From Leptospira licerasiae serovar Varillal str. VAR 010 (GTDB lineage: Bacteria > Spirochaetota > Leptospiria > Leptospirales > Leptospiraceae), in assembly GCF_000244755.1 (NCBI RefSeq), contig NZ_AHOO02000005.1, positions 434,001 to 498,000 on the forward strand: a DNA stretch of 64,000 nucleotides, read 5' to 3'. Below, in pieces: positions 45,763 through 54,558 of the stretch (positions within the stretch are counted from its first letter, which is position 1; each line of letters begins with the position of its first letter). The notes below the pieces were generated by a model. It saw only the letters and a program-made list of their open reading frames with translations, did not search any database and had not been told where the DNA came from. Both the position numbers and the translations under genes were made by a program.

Positions 45763-47084
45763 GTCTTCTTTTGGAAAGAAAATTTCTCACTTTAACATTC
45801 TTCAATATAGTTGCGAATTTAACGGTTCCACTCACTAGCTTCGCGGATGTCGCAGTGCTAGGCCAGTTAGAATCTCATACGTACGTAGCAGGAGTCGCTC
45901 TTTCCAACGTTCTATTTGATTATTTGTTCTGGGGATTTTCATTCTTAAGGATGAGCACAACCGGTCTCACCGCTCAAGCAGAAGGAAACGAAAACAACAA
46001 AGAGTCCTTTCAAATACTTTTAAGATCGTTATTGCTCGGCCTTGGAATAGGCGTTCTGATCCTTCTGTCTAAAACTTATTTGGAAGAATTCGGGTTTTCC
46101 GTATTGGAAGGGGAGAAGGATGTAAAGTCAGCAGGAGGAGAATATTTTAAGTCCAGGATCATCAGTGCACCTGCAACACTTTGCAATTTTGTACTTACAG
46201 GTTGGTTTCTAGGCAGATCCAAAAGCGCTACTGTCTTAGTGGCCACAGTGATCGCCAACGTTGTAAATATAGGATTGAATGTTTGGTTTATTCTATTTTT
46301 AGATTGGAAAGCTTACGGAGCAGGAATTGCAACTTCTATAAGCCAATACTTAATGTCCGCATTCTTCCTTGTTTTGTTATTCAAGGAAAAAGACCGTTTC
46401 TTACAAATTTATCAGGAAATCCGGATCTTTTCCCTAAAGGGTTATACTTCTTTGCTCTCTTTGAATTCGGATATAATGATCCGGACATTACTTCTAATCA
46501 CAACTTTCAGTTTATTCAGAAATTACAGCTCCGGCTTAGGCTCTGAAACATTAGCCGCTAACGCGATCCTTCACCAATTGATATTGATCGGAGCTTTTTG
46601 GATAGATGGGGCAGCTATCGCTATGGAAACTGTAGCAGGAAATCTAAAGGGAAACAATAACTCGGAGGGCTTAAGAAAGATCCTGAAAATGGCGATCGTT
46701 TCCGGGTTTGGGATCTCTTTGTTCTTTTGTATCCTGATCCTTCTCCCTTCCGGATTCTTATTCGAATTATTCAGCAAGTCCAAACCGGTAGTGTCTATCG
46801 CAAAAGAATACGGTTATTGGATAGCACCGGTTCTCATCTTTGGATCATTTGCATTCATATTCGATGGTTTCTTCTTAGGAATTTCAGAGGGTAAAATCCT
46901 CCGAAATTCGATGATAGTTAGTTCCATCGTATTCTTCTTTCCGATCGCCTATTGGGGAAAAATACAAAACAATAATCATATATTATGGCTTTCACTCTCT
47001 TCTTATATGCTGGGAAGAGCGATCACCTTAGGTATCGTTGCTTACAAAAGATATTTTTTAATCAGGCAAGAATCTTTTAGTTAG
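45759..47084 (+). CDS. MATE family efflux transporter (DinF-type)
   Basis: The 441-aa protein has 12 transmembrane helices and the NorM/DinF-like N-terminal FADVAVLGQLESHTYVAGVALS and SFLRMSTTGLTAQAEG signatures. The TTG start overlaps the symporter stop (TTGA), so the two are cotranscribed. It exports cationic compounds or metabolites by Na+/H+ antiport. The 3' end overlaps the convergent propeller gene by 8 bp. Confidence 0.9.
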   Translation: MSLLLERKFLTLTFFNIVANLTVPLTSFADVAVLGQLESHTYVAGVALSNVLFDYLFWGFSFLRMSTTGLTAQAEGNENNKESFQILLRSLLLGLGIGVLILLSKTYLEEFGFSVLEGEKDVKSAGGEYFKSRIISAPATLCNFVLTGWFLGRSKSATVLVATVIANVVNIGLNVWFILFLDWKAYGAGIATSISQYLMSAFFLVLLFKEKDRFLQIYQEIRIFSLKGYTSLLSLNSDIMIRTLLLITTFSLFRNYSSGLGSETLAANAILHQLILIGAFWIDGAAIAMETVAGNLKGNNNSEGLRKILKMAIVSGFGISLFFCILILLPSGFLFELFSKSKPVVSIAKEYGYWIAPVLIFGSFAFIFDGFFLGISEGKILRNSMIVSSIVFFFPIAYWGKIQNNNHILWLSLSSYMLGRAITLGIVAYKRYFLIRQESFS

Positions 47085-48522
47085 AGGAAAGATCCGTACC
47101 TTTCGGAAGGAGTGTCACCTCAATCTCTGCAGGAATAGGTTTCCAAATTTCGGAATCTTTTGCCTTGAATAAAATAGGAGAAGGTAAAGCGGCCCAAGCC
47201 TCGCTACGGAACAGATCCACCATATCTTCCGATTTTTGGTAAGCGCGAGAAGATTCTATCTTCTCCGGTTTTACACTCGCTAGAGGAACCCAACCAAAAC
47301 TCGGAATATAAATGTCCAAAGTATCTTTGAAAGAAGGATTCGAATTTCCGGAGAATACTAAACTTTTTACGGGACGAACAGGCAAGCCTGAATCCAGCAG
47401 GGACTTTTTCAGGCCATCCCAATCGGAACGGAATAATCTCGCGTCGAAAATTTTATCTAAGAAAAAATTTCCCGCCTTCTCCCTTACTGAAACCCTGTTT
47501 TTTGTGAATGCAGCTAGGTCAGTCGGGATCTCTTCCTTCTTCTTTAAAAAATCGTCTAGGACGTAATATCTTACATTAGTCGTTCTTGCTTCAAAATGAT
47601 ATTCTAGAGCTTGAGGACCTTTTGGATCGTCTATGCCTAACTTTTTAGAAAGAGCACGAACTCCCATTACCATATCCCCTTTAAATTTAGGATCTTTAGT
47701 CTTTAGATTTCGTATCCTTTGGTGTTCAGTGGTAGGCGGGGGAAGAAGGCCCAAAACTCCGCCGACTAATGTGGTCTCATCCAGAGAAAATTTGATCTTT
47801 ACGTTGATAAGATAAGTAGCTTCTCCAGAAGCAAGGAAACGATCCGTTTCTACGAAGGAGATCTTTTTTACTTCTCTTGTAGTTCTATCTACAATATAGA
47901 TCCTGCTTCCCAAGATTGCAATCCCTCTAATATCTTTAGAAGGAGAACGAATGGAGCCTGTGATCTTTCCGCTAGCAGGGTCATATCTATAAACGTTCCC
48001 GTCGGAAGAGTCGGTTATCCAAAGGCTGTCTCTTGCAAAACAAATATCCTTTGGCTCGGATCTATCCGTTAAAAAACCGCCAAAAAAGCTCTGTGTACCC
48101 TTATCGTAAACTGAAACCTTTCCAGTATCAGAATCCAGGATATACAGATAATTTTGGAAGTTCGCAATCCCACCTATCTTGTCTATTGGGACTTGTATCC
48201 TTTCCGTAACTCCGCCTGTGTTCGGCTCAACTTTTAGAACGACCCTTTTGCTAGCTACGAACAGTTTACCTTCTCTCGGATCGAAATTTAAACCCGCAAT
48301 GAATGGAATTCCTAAGTTAAAGGCTTCCTGCCTGCCGCTTGGATCCACACGAATGATTGCCCTTCGTTTACTATCGGCGAACCAAAAATTTGTTCCGTCG
48401 TAAGAAAGACCGTAAGGACTCTCCGTCAATTGAATGTCTACGTCACCTTCTTCTTGTGGATGAATAGAAAGGGAGGTTGTAAGAAAGAGTAGAATGGAAA
48501 TTTTTGAGATCAGTTTTCTCAT
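47077..48522 (-). CDS. Exported beta-propeller protein with transglutaminase-like C-terminus
   Basis: The 481-aa protein has a signal peptide, then about five NHL-like blades (ESPYGLSYDGTNFWFAD, GGIANFQNYLYILD, PKDICFARDSLWITD, IRGIAILGSRIYIVD) over residues about 25-230. The C-terminal third ends SGLPVRPVKSL...DIYIPSFGWVPLASV, the shape of a transglutaminase-core domain. The expected catalytic Cys and His appear absent, so it is probably a non-catalytic binding domain. It starts within the ATGA overlap of the M50 protease gene. Confidence 0.7.
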   Translation of the reverse strand: MRKLISKISILLFLTTSLSIHPQEEGDVDIQLTESPYGLSYDGTNFWFADSKRRAIIRVDPSGRQEAFNLGIPFIAGLNFDPREGKLFVASKRVVLKVEPNTGGVTERIQVPIDKIGGIANFQNYLYILDSDTGKVSVYDKGTQSFFGGFLTDRSEPKDICFARDSLWITDSSDGNVYRYDPASGKITGSIRSPSKDIRGIAILGSRIYIVDRTTREVKKISFVETDRFLASGEATYLINVKIKFSLDETTLVGGVLGLLPPPTTEHQRIRNLKTKDPKFKGDMVMGVRALSKKLGIDDPKGPQALEYHFEARTTNVRYYVLDDFLKKKEEIPTDLAAFTKNRVSVREKAGNFFLDKIFDARLFRSDWDGLKKSLLDSGLPVRPVKSLVFSGNSNPSFKDTLDIYIPSFGWVPLASVKPEKIESSRAYQKSEDMVDLFRSEAWAALPSPILFKAKDSEIWKPIPAEIEVTLLPKGTDLSSN

Positions 48523-49463
48523 TTTGAAAATACTTCGAGTAGAATTTTCCAGAGATCTTCTCCTAAACTGTTTTGAACCCCGGAAGAAGATACGACAGTG
48601 ATCGGAGAGATCGGAAAAATAAGCAGGAAGGATAATAACATACCCCAGCCGAATATCTTTCTAAATTTGCCGATTGGATAAGAAGCATCCGGAACAAAAG
48701 GATGTTCTACTCTGATAAAATAATAGATGAGCAATCCCCATAAGATCCACGAATAATTCCAAATTGAGAGCAAAAGAAATGCAGAAAACAGATAATAGAT
48801 CCACTTTCTGTAACCTTCTCCCGCTAGTGAATAGATAATATGACCTCCGTCCAATTGACCAAAAGGTAAAAGATTTAATGCAGTGATCAGAAGTCCTACC
48901 CATCCAGCAAAAGCAAGAGGACTGTATTCAACAGTAAAGAGTGAAGAGTCGAAAGAGCCTAAAATTTTCTGGGATAAAACGTAAGTGAAAATACTATCTC
49001 CAAAATGAATGTCCATAAGACCGGGATGAGCTTGCAATACTGCAGTTCTTTCTGCGAGGGAAACTAATTGAGAATTATATAATCCGATCACTATACAAGG
49101 TATAGAAAGTACCAGACTCATTGCAGGTCCCCAAATCCCGATATCGAATAGTTGGATTTTGTTTCTGATAGGTTCCTTGATACGGATCACTGCACCCATG
49201 GTGCCTACGGGAGACATTGGAACAGGCAAAAAATATGGAAGAGTTGTCTTGATCCCATAATATCTAGCTGCAAAATAATGCCCCATCTCATGGCAGAAAA
49301 GAATTCCGAGAAGAGAGAAAGAATAAGGAGTTCTGATCCGAAAGATCTCCGAAATTGTAGCCGAGTTTAAATACGGGATCCTGAATATATCATCCTGAAA
49401 GGTTAAGGTAAAAAAAGTTAGAACAAAAAGAAGTATGTTCCAACTGTAAGACGATCTGTTCAA
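48519..49463 (-). CDS. Site-2 protease-type M50 membrane metalloprotease
   Basis: The 314-aa protein has multiple transmembrane helices and the zinc motif HEMGH (residues 58-62) in GILFCHEMGHYFA. A second site is the LNLLPFGQLDGGHI motif (Asp ligand). Without a PDZ domain it is the compact class of S2P. Such enzymes cut transmembrane substrates such as anti-sigma factors. The TTG start at 49463 is the only candidate. It is coupled to the propeller protein by ATGA, a plausible partner. Confidence 0.88.
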   Translation of the reverse strand: MNRSSYSWNILLFVLTFFTLTFQDDIFRIPYLNSATISEIFRIRTPYSFSLLGILFCHEMGHYFAARYYGIKTTLPYFLPVPMSPVGTMGAVIRIKEPIRNKIQLFDIGIWGPAMSLVLSIPCIVIGLYNSQLVSLAERTAVLQAHPGLMDIHFGDSIFTYVLSQKILGSFDSSLFTVEYSPLAFAGWVGLLITALNLLPFGQLDGGHIIYSLAGEGYRKWIYYLFSAFLLLSIWNYSWILWGLLIYYFIRVEHPFVPDASYPIGKFRKIFGWGMLLSFLLIFPISPITVVSSSGVQNSLGEDLWKILLEVFSK

Positions 49464-49613
49464 TTTTTTAGACCGTTTTCCTTTAGATTCCGACTCAGGT
49501 CTTCTCTCAAAATGATTCCTCCTTTACATACAAGCATGCAATTTCAGGCTTATTCATAGCTAAATATAACATTACTCTTCTATCGACCGTCAAAGAAGAA
49601 CCGGGATATACAT

Positions 49614-50327
49614 TTGTTCGAAAACATCAAAGCAATAAAAAAAAATGATCCGGCAGCCAAGTCCTATTTGGAAGTCATTCTCTGCTATCCGGGTTTACAT
49701 GCGCTTTGGTTCCACTCCCTGGCACACTCCTTATATAAGATCAAAGTTCCCCTGTTTCCCAGAATGATCAATACTTTCGCTCGATTTTTGACAGGGATAG
49801 ATATCCATCCAGGAGCAAAAATCGAACCCGGGATCTTTATAGATCATGGTCAGGGTGTTGTTATAGGGGAAACTGCGGAAATAGCGAAAGGCTGTCTCAT
49901 CCTGCAAGGCGTTACCTTAGGTGGAACAGGCAAAGAAAGCGGCAAAAGACATCCCACATTAAAAGAGAATGTGGTAGTGGGCGCAGGCGCAAAAATTTTA
50001 GGAAACATAGTCATCGAACATAATGTCCGGATCGGTGCCGGTTCTGTAGTTCTTAGGGATGTACCTGCAGATTGTACTGTTGTAGGTGTTCCAGGAAAGG
50101 TAGTCCGTTCCAAAGTGGATTTCGGAAAAGAAGGAGAAAGAATGCTGGATCACGGTGAACTTCCTGACCCTGTCGCAAGAGTTTTCTCTATTCTGGTCGA
50201 AAAGATAGATACCTTGCAAAAAGAAGTGAACGAACTGTACGCAAAATCCAATCTGAAAGAGAAAAAATCCGCTGCAAAGAACAAAGATGATGAATTAAAC
50301 GAGTTCATTCACGGCGGCGGGATCTAA
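49614..50327 (+). CDS. cysE: Serine O-acetyltransferase
   Basis: The 237-aa enzyme transfers acetyl from acetyl-CoA to serine for cysteine synthesis. It has the CysE N-terminal helices (SYLEVILCYPGLHALWFHSLAHSLY), the left-handed beta-helix hexapeptide repeats (IDIHPGAKIEPGIFIDHGQGVVIGETAEIAKGC), His in FIDHGQG and a C-terminal GKVVRSKV. The short type lacks the long N-terminal extension of E. coli CysE. A lysine-rich tail follows. The start is TTG 49614. Confidence 0.93.
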   Translation: MFENIKAIKKNDPAAKSYLEVILCYPGLHALWFHSLAHSLYKIKVPLFPRMINTFARFLTGIDIHPGAKIEPGIFIDHGQGVVIGETAEIAKGCLILQGVTLGGTGKESGKRHPTLKENVVVGAGAKILGNIVIEHNVRIGAGSVVLRDVPADCTVVGVPGKVVRSKVDFGKEGERMLDHGELPDPVARVFSILVEKIDTLQKEVNELYAKSNLKEKKSAAKNKDDELNEFIHGGGI

Positions 50328-50413
50328 ATTCCGGAAAGATTTTTTTTGACAAACTGACCTTCTTCTAAATCCTTTAGGCTATATTCGTTAGCCGCCTTTG
50401 CGGCCGAGGGTTT

Positions 50414-50680
50414 ATGAAGTCGAAAATAAGGGCCTTTTTTCTAATTTGTTTTTCTGCGATCCTAATCTATTCATTTTCAGATTGCGGATTGTTAGTAAAT
50501 CATGAAGATCTTTGTGCGGAAGATCTGAAAGATTATGATAATTGTTTTGCTTTGTTATTAATTGTTGATCCTGCCTGCGGGCAAGGAACAGGTACTTGTC
50601 TTCCTGGGTATGTCCAGTTATCTAAAGCGGTTTGTGCTAGCAGAATGAAAGTTAAAGGCTGTAGAGCTCACCGGAATTAA
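50414..50680 (+). CDS. Small cysteine-rich exported protein
   Basis: The 88-aa product has a signal sequence (MKSKIRAFFLICFSAILIYSFSDC) with a weak lipobox (Asp at -1). The mature part has seven more cysteines (C-x-n patterns EDLC, DNCF, DPAC, TGTCLP, AVCASR, KGC). Its NCFALLLIVDPAC block resembles LCITLIAADPC in the lipoprotein at 9970. The strong terminator at 50684 closes the unit. The function is unknown. Confidence 0.6.
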   Translation: MKSKIRAFFLICFSAILIYSFSDCGLLVNHEDLCAEDLKDYDNCFALLLIVDPACGQGTGTCLPGYVQLSKAVCASRMKVKGCRAHRN

Positions 50681-50682
50681 AT

Positions 50683-50716
50683 AAAAAAGCCTCCGATAGT
50701 TGGAGGCTTTTTCTTT
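50683..50716 (+). terminator. Rho-independent terminator
   Basis: AAAAAGCCTCC (50684-50694) pairs with GGAGGCTTTTT (50702-50712), a stem of 11 bp with a 7-nt loop and TC-rich tail. It ends the Cys-rich gene and may also serve the convergent rlpA gene. Confidence 0.85.
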
Positions 50717-50735
50717 CAGAGACCGATTGATAGTT

Positions 50736-51638
50736 TTATTTTTTGGGGATAAAACAATCCACTCCGTCTTCTTTCAATTTAGATTTTAGAAGGTCCGCTT
50801 TTGCGCGATCCATAAAATCACCCATCTGAAGAACGAACATACCGTCTCTTTCGAAAAGATATACTTTTTCACCATATTCTGCAGAAAGATTTTTTCTGTA
50901 GTCTTCGGCAAGTCTGCTATTCCTGAAAACTCCTACTTGGACGGTCTGTCCTTTAGGAGCTCCTTTCACTAATGGAGCAGGAGTTACCGCTTTTTTAGGT
51001 GTAAGTCTTTCCGGCTTGTTTTCTTTTAGAAGAGCTTCTTCGTCTTCCAGACCTTCCATGTCTTCGGACTCCGCCGCTCCACCTTTGCTAACAACAGTGA
51101 GACCTACTCTTGCAATTCCTACATCTTTGAATTCCAAGTTCTCAGCCGCTTTTTCGGAAAGATCAATGATCCTATCTTTTACGAAAGGCCCGCGGTCGTT
51201 TACTTTTACTAAAACTTCTTTATCGTTTTCCAGGTTTTTTACTCGAACCACTGAACCTAAAGGAAGGCTTGGGTGAGCTGCAGTCAGTTTTGTTTTGTCG
51301 AAAATTTCTCCGCTTGCAGTCGGCTTACCGTGAAATTTAGGACCATACCAAGAAGAATATCCGACCTCGTCGAAGTCTCCATTGGAACCTGATTGCTGTC
51401 TGGAAGGAGTAGTGGCTTTTACAGGCTTGTTATCGGCAAGAAGATCATCCAATCCTCTGGAAGCGGATGAGTTCTTAGCCAGAACCAAATCTCTTTTGGA
51501 CTCTTGGTCCATTGGAACGATCTCTTTTTCAAAAAATATTTCGGAAGGATCTCCGGACGCGCTGATACTTCTTCTTGTTTCGGAAGAAGCGCAAGCGGTA
51601 ACAGTTATCAATGCGAAGATAGCAGCTATCTGTTTCAT
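50736..51638 (-). CDS. rlpA: RlpA-like septal lytic transglycosylase with SPOR domain
   Basis: The 300-aa lipoprotein has lipobox ITVTAC (Cys about 16). A disordered Ser/Lys linker precedes the double-psi beta-barrel GYSSWYGPKFHGKPTASGEIFD...LPLGSVVRVKNL...KVNDRGPF (catalytic Asp), and a C-terminal SPOR domain follows (QVGVFRNSRLAEDYRKNL...MFVLQMGDFMDRAKADLLKSKL). RlpA cuts denuded glycan strands at the division site; SPOR targets it there. The start is ATG with GAGGT 5 nt upstream. Confidence 0.92.
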   Translation of the reverse strand: MKQIAAIFALITVTACASSETRRSISASGDPSEIFFEKEIVPMDQESKRDLVLAKNSSASRGLDDLLADNKPVKATTPSRQQSGSNGDFDEVGYSSWYGPKFHGKPTASGEIFDKTKLTAAHPSLPLGSVVRVKNLENDKEVLVKVNDRGPFVKDRIIDLSEKAAENLEFKDVGIARVGLTVVSKGGAAESEDMEGLEDEEALLKENKPERLTPKKAVTPAPLVKGAPKGQTVQVGVFRNSRLAEDYRKNLSAEYGEKVYLFERDGMFVLQMGDFMDRAKADLLKSKLKEDGVDCFIPKK

Positions 51639-51741
51639 TTCGGACCTCTGTCTTTCTATGTTTTATTTTCGGAGGTTTTTGAAGTTTACATGAAGTTTTT
51701 TTCAGGTTGTTTTCTGGGGAAAATTAGTCGATATTCCGGGT

Positions 51742-52650
51742 ATGACCGAGGCCGATATCAAAAGAAAGTTCAACGAGGCTTTAAAACTCGAGAAAGACGG
51801 GAAAATCTCCCAAGCGGCCAAGGTATATTCTGAAATTTTGGGAATGAATCCCAAATTCCAAAAGGCATATCTGAATCTGGGCGCCCTTTACTCTCGCACC
51901 GGGGATTCCGAGAATGCGATCAAGACCTACCAAAAGGCGCTCGAACTAGGAAAAACCACCGAGCTATACTATAACCTTGGTGTGGAATTGTATCGACTCG
52001 GAAGTTTAGACGCTGCAGTTAAAGCGCTCAAAAGTTCTCTCGAGTTAAATAAGAAATATTTAAACTCTCATCTTCTTCTTGCATATTGTTATAAACAATT
52101 GGATCGTCCGGATAAATCGGAATTGTATCTAAAGAATGCGATCAAATTAGATCCTAAAAATAAAACAGCTTATGCTGCGCTTGCTACCATTTACTTTGAT
52201 ACTGAAAAATGGGAAGACGCTTTAACTGCTGCCAACACTGCCATCCAGATCAATCCGAATGATCCTAGAATGGAAATCCTAATTACGGAAATCCATGTTA
52301 AACTTGGAAATTATAAACAATCTTTCGAAACTCTTAAGAAGGTGACTACGACCGCTCAAGGGTTCGTTCAATTCAACGACTCTATAAAGGCTGCTAAACA
52401 AAAACCGAAACCGGAAGAAAAAGTTTTCTTTGATAATCTGGAAGTCTTAACAAGAAAAAAATTGGATGAATTTAAGGACAAACTCACTCTTTCGAAAGAA
52501 AATCCTCAGGATTTCGAAGCTCCGGAAGCTCAGGACGCGCTTGATCTTTCTCTTATGTATTTGTTTCATGGAGATACGGAACGGGCTTTAAAGTACTTAT
52601 TATATGCACAGAAAAACCTACAGGAAAATCCAACTTCTGAAGCCGGTTAA
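51742..52650 (+). CDS. TPR-repeat protein
   Basis: The 302-aa protein has at least five tetratricopeptide units (residues 1-200), for example AYLNLGALYSRTGDSENAIKTYQKALELG and LYYNLGVELYRLGSLDAAVKALKSSLEL. The C-terminal about 100 residues are helical but not canonical TPR. It has no signal peptide, so it is a cytosolic scaffold. The downstream lipoprotein gene overlaps its end by 47 bp, and the pair could form a trans-envelope complex. The partner is unknown. Confidence 0.8.
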   Translation: MTEADIKRKFNEALKLEKDGKISQAAKVYSEILGMNPKFQKAYLNLGALYSRTGDSENAIKTYQKALELGKTTELYYNLGVELYRLGSLDAAVKALKSSLELNKKYLNSHLLLAYCYKQLDRPDKSELYLKNAIKLDPKNKTAYAALATIYFDTEKWEDALTAANTAIQINPNDPRMEILITEIHVKLGNYKQSFETLKKVTTTAQGFVQFNDSIKAAKQKPKPEEKVFFDNLEVLTRKKLDEFKDKLTLSKENPQDFEAPEAQDALDLSLMYLFHGDTERALKYLLYAQKNLQENPTSEAG

Positions 52651-53620
52651 TCTTTTTCTTTTACCTTTCCTTCTATTTTTCTCTTGTTTATATCCAATCA
52701 GAAACAACGAACAGATCGAAAACGATCCTATGTTTCTATATCTTCCTGCGACAGATTATACTAGGGAAAAGGTTGACTCAGTAAAAAGTCCTTGGGAAGC
52801 AAAGTCTCATAGAGGAAAAGCGATCCTTGCTCCAGACAAAAACAATCTCGGGATTTTATTCGTAAGATTTTCCCTCATAGACGATGCAGAGGGGGAATTC
52901 TTAAGTTCGCAAAAACTTCTTTCCAATAATCCCATTCCTTCGCTCAATCTATTACGTTTATATTATCTAGTGGACGATATTTCGGAAGCTAAAAAATTCC
53001 TGGAGACATTCCTCAAACAAGCGCCGCCTATCGAACGAAAAAAATTCGAGAACCTTCTTATCGAAGCGCAAAGGGACGAAGAACTTGTAATTTATAGAGA
53101 CGCACTTTCTACCATCCCCGGCCAAGAGATCTATGCTTGGGAAGGATTGGCTGAGTACTTCTTCTCCAAACAGGAATGGTCCAAAAGTTATTATTATTTG
53201 GAGAAGATCCTACAACAGAGCCCTTTCCATAAGAATGCGAGGGGCCTCATGTTAAAAATGGCCCATATCTTGGAAAAATGGGACGACGTTTTGGTTTTCG
53301 GACTTAGTTTAAGCGGAACCGGAGAAAGGATCCCCGAATTAGAATATTATATCGCTCATGCATATTGTGAAAAGAGAAGATATACAGAAGCATTAGATTG
53401 GCTAAACAAGGCTCCGGAATCTGAAAAAGAATCCTTGGTATTTTTAGAATTATGGAAACTTTCCCTGCTATCTAAAAATCCTAAAGCGGATGTTTCTCCT
53501 CTTCTTCCTTATTTTAGAAAATTAAAATCCAAGGGACTTCAATTTACGGAAGAGGAATTTTTTCCCACCTTAACTCCGGAAGGAAAAGAAGCAATGGATC
53601 GCATTCGTTACGGACGATAG
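52604..53620 (+). CDS. TPR-like lipoprotein
   Basis: The 338-aa protein has lipobox LLFFSC (Cys about 28) after a positively charged start. The mature part is helical with TPR-like pairs (YAWEGLAEYFFSKQEWSKSYYYLEKILQQS, YIAHAYCEKRRYTEALDWLNKA). It is fused by overlap (47 bp) with the upstream TPR gene. The ATG at 52604 gives a longish pre-sequence, and an internal CTG might be the true start. It may act as an envelope adaptor. Confidence 0.7.
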   Translation: MHRKTYRKIQLLKPVNLFLLPFLLFFSCLYPIRNNEQIENDPMFLYLPATDYTREKVDSVKSPWEAKSHRGKAILAPDKNNLGILFVRFSLIDDAEGEFLSSQKLLSNNPIPSLNLLRLYYLVDDISEAKKFLETFLKQAPPIERKKFENLLIEAQRDEELVIYRDALSTIPGQEIYAWEGLAEYFFSKQEWSKSYYYLEKILQQSPFHKNARGLMLKMAHILEKWDDVLVFGLSLSGTGERIPELEYYIAHAYCEKRRYTEALDWLNKAPESEKESLVFLELWKLSLLSKNPKADVSPLLPYFRKLKSKGLQFTEEEFFPTLTPEGKEAMDRIRYGR

Positions 53621-54519
53621 TCGCTTCGCTCCTGAAGCCCGCGTTGCGGACTATAAACGCCGTGAGACATTTCCCAGGTCTTCATAGCTAACAGAAAGGA
53701 TTTTGGAGAATGGGTTCTGATCATAGGAACTCCTTTGGACCAAAGATATGTTTCCGAGATCACAGTCGGAATGACTCTATCTTCTACAGGCAATCCGCCC
53801 AAAGCGTTTCCTAAAAAGGATTTTTTAGTAACTGAAATCATTAAGTTCGGAAACTCCGAAAGGATTTCAGTGATCTTAGAAAGGACTCCAAAACTTACCT
53901 TATAGTCCGGGCTTAAAAAAAATCCCATCCCTGGATCTAAGATCAAACGATCCGCCAGTCCTAAATTTTCGAAAGTTTTCGTTCTTTCCCTAAAAAATTC
54001 CAGAGCAATAGGAACAACAGTCTCGGGTTTTAGATCCGAAAACTCGGAAGCTTTGATGGAATGATCCTGCGAAAACATGGCCACGTATTTTGTGGGCTTA
54101 TCCTTTCGGCCCCTTAACAGATCCAAACTTTCGGGATCCACAAAACCCCTGATATTATTGATATAATCGACATTCGCTTCCAAAGCTTTTCGGATGACAT
54201 AAGGACGGAACGTATCTACTGAGATGGCAACCTTCTCCTTTTTTAACTCGGAGATGATCTCTTTCATTCTATTCCATTCTATTTCTTCCGAAATGGGTTC
54301 CGCTTTTATATTGGAAGATTGTGCTCCGATATCGATTACGTCGGCACCTGCTTCTATTAGGGATTTTGCCTTAGCTAACGCCAGATCTTCGCGCAGGTAT
54401 TTTCCCCCATCCGAAAAAGAGTCGCTGGTTATGTTCAAAACCCCGAATAGGATCGGTTTTGGAGGGAAAATTTCGCCCTGGGTTCTGTTCAGAAGGTCGG
54501 ATTCCATCTTAGTTTCCAT
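53608..54519 (-). CDS. folP: Dihydropteroate synthase (divergent)
   Basis: The protein is about 303 aa from ATG 54519 (54507 is a close alternative; the open frame to 54606 is rejected). This is the folate-synthesis TIM barrel, with LNITSDSFSDGG, SVDTF, NNIRGF, DPGMGFF and VTKKSFLG in order. Several blocks depart from the usual sequence (DIGAQSSN rather than DIGGESTRP; RTHSPKS rather than RVHDV). The chemistry residues look retained, but drug-contact regions differ. Its 3' end overlaps the TPR lipoprotein by 13 bp, convergently. Confidence 0.85.
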   Translation of the reverse strand: METKMESDLLNRTQGEIFPPKPILFGVLNITSDSFSDGGKYLREDLALAKAKSLIEAGADVIDIGAQSSNIKAEPISEEIEWNRMKEIISELKKEKVAISVDTFRPYVIRKALEANVDYINNIRGFVDPESLDLLRGRKDKPTKYVAMFSQDHSIKASEFSDLKPETVVPIALEFFRERTKTFENLGLADRLILDPGMGFFLSPDYKVSFGVLSKITEILSEFPNLMISVTKKSFLGNALGGLPVEDRVIPTVISETYLWSKGVPMIRTHSPKSFLLAMKTWEMSHGVYSPQRGLQERSDYRP

Positions 54520-54558
54520 CTTGATACTTGGGGTCTTTGTTCCGATACTAATTACAAG

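Noticed and set aside
50344..50400. TTGACA at about 50347 as promoter of the Cys-rich gene
   Set aside because: The TATATT-like box is 28 nt away, too far for a sigma70 promoter, and no better -10 is seen.
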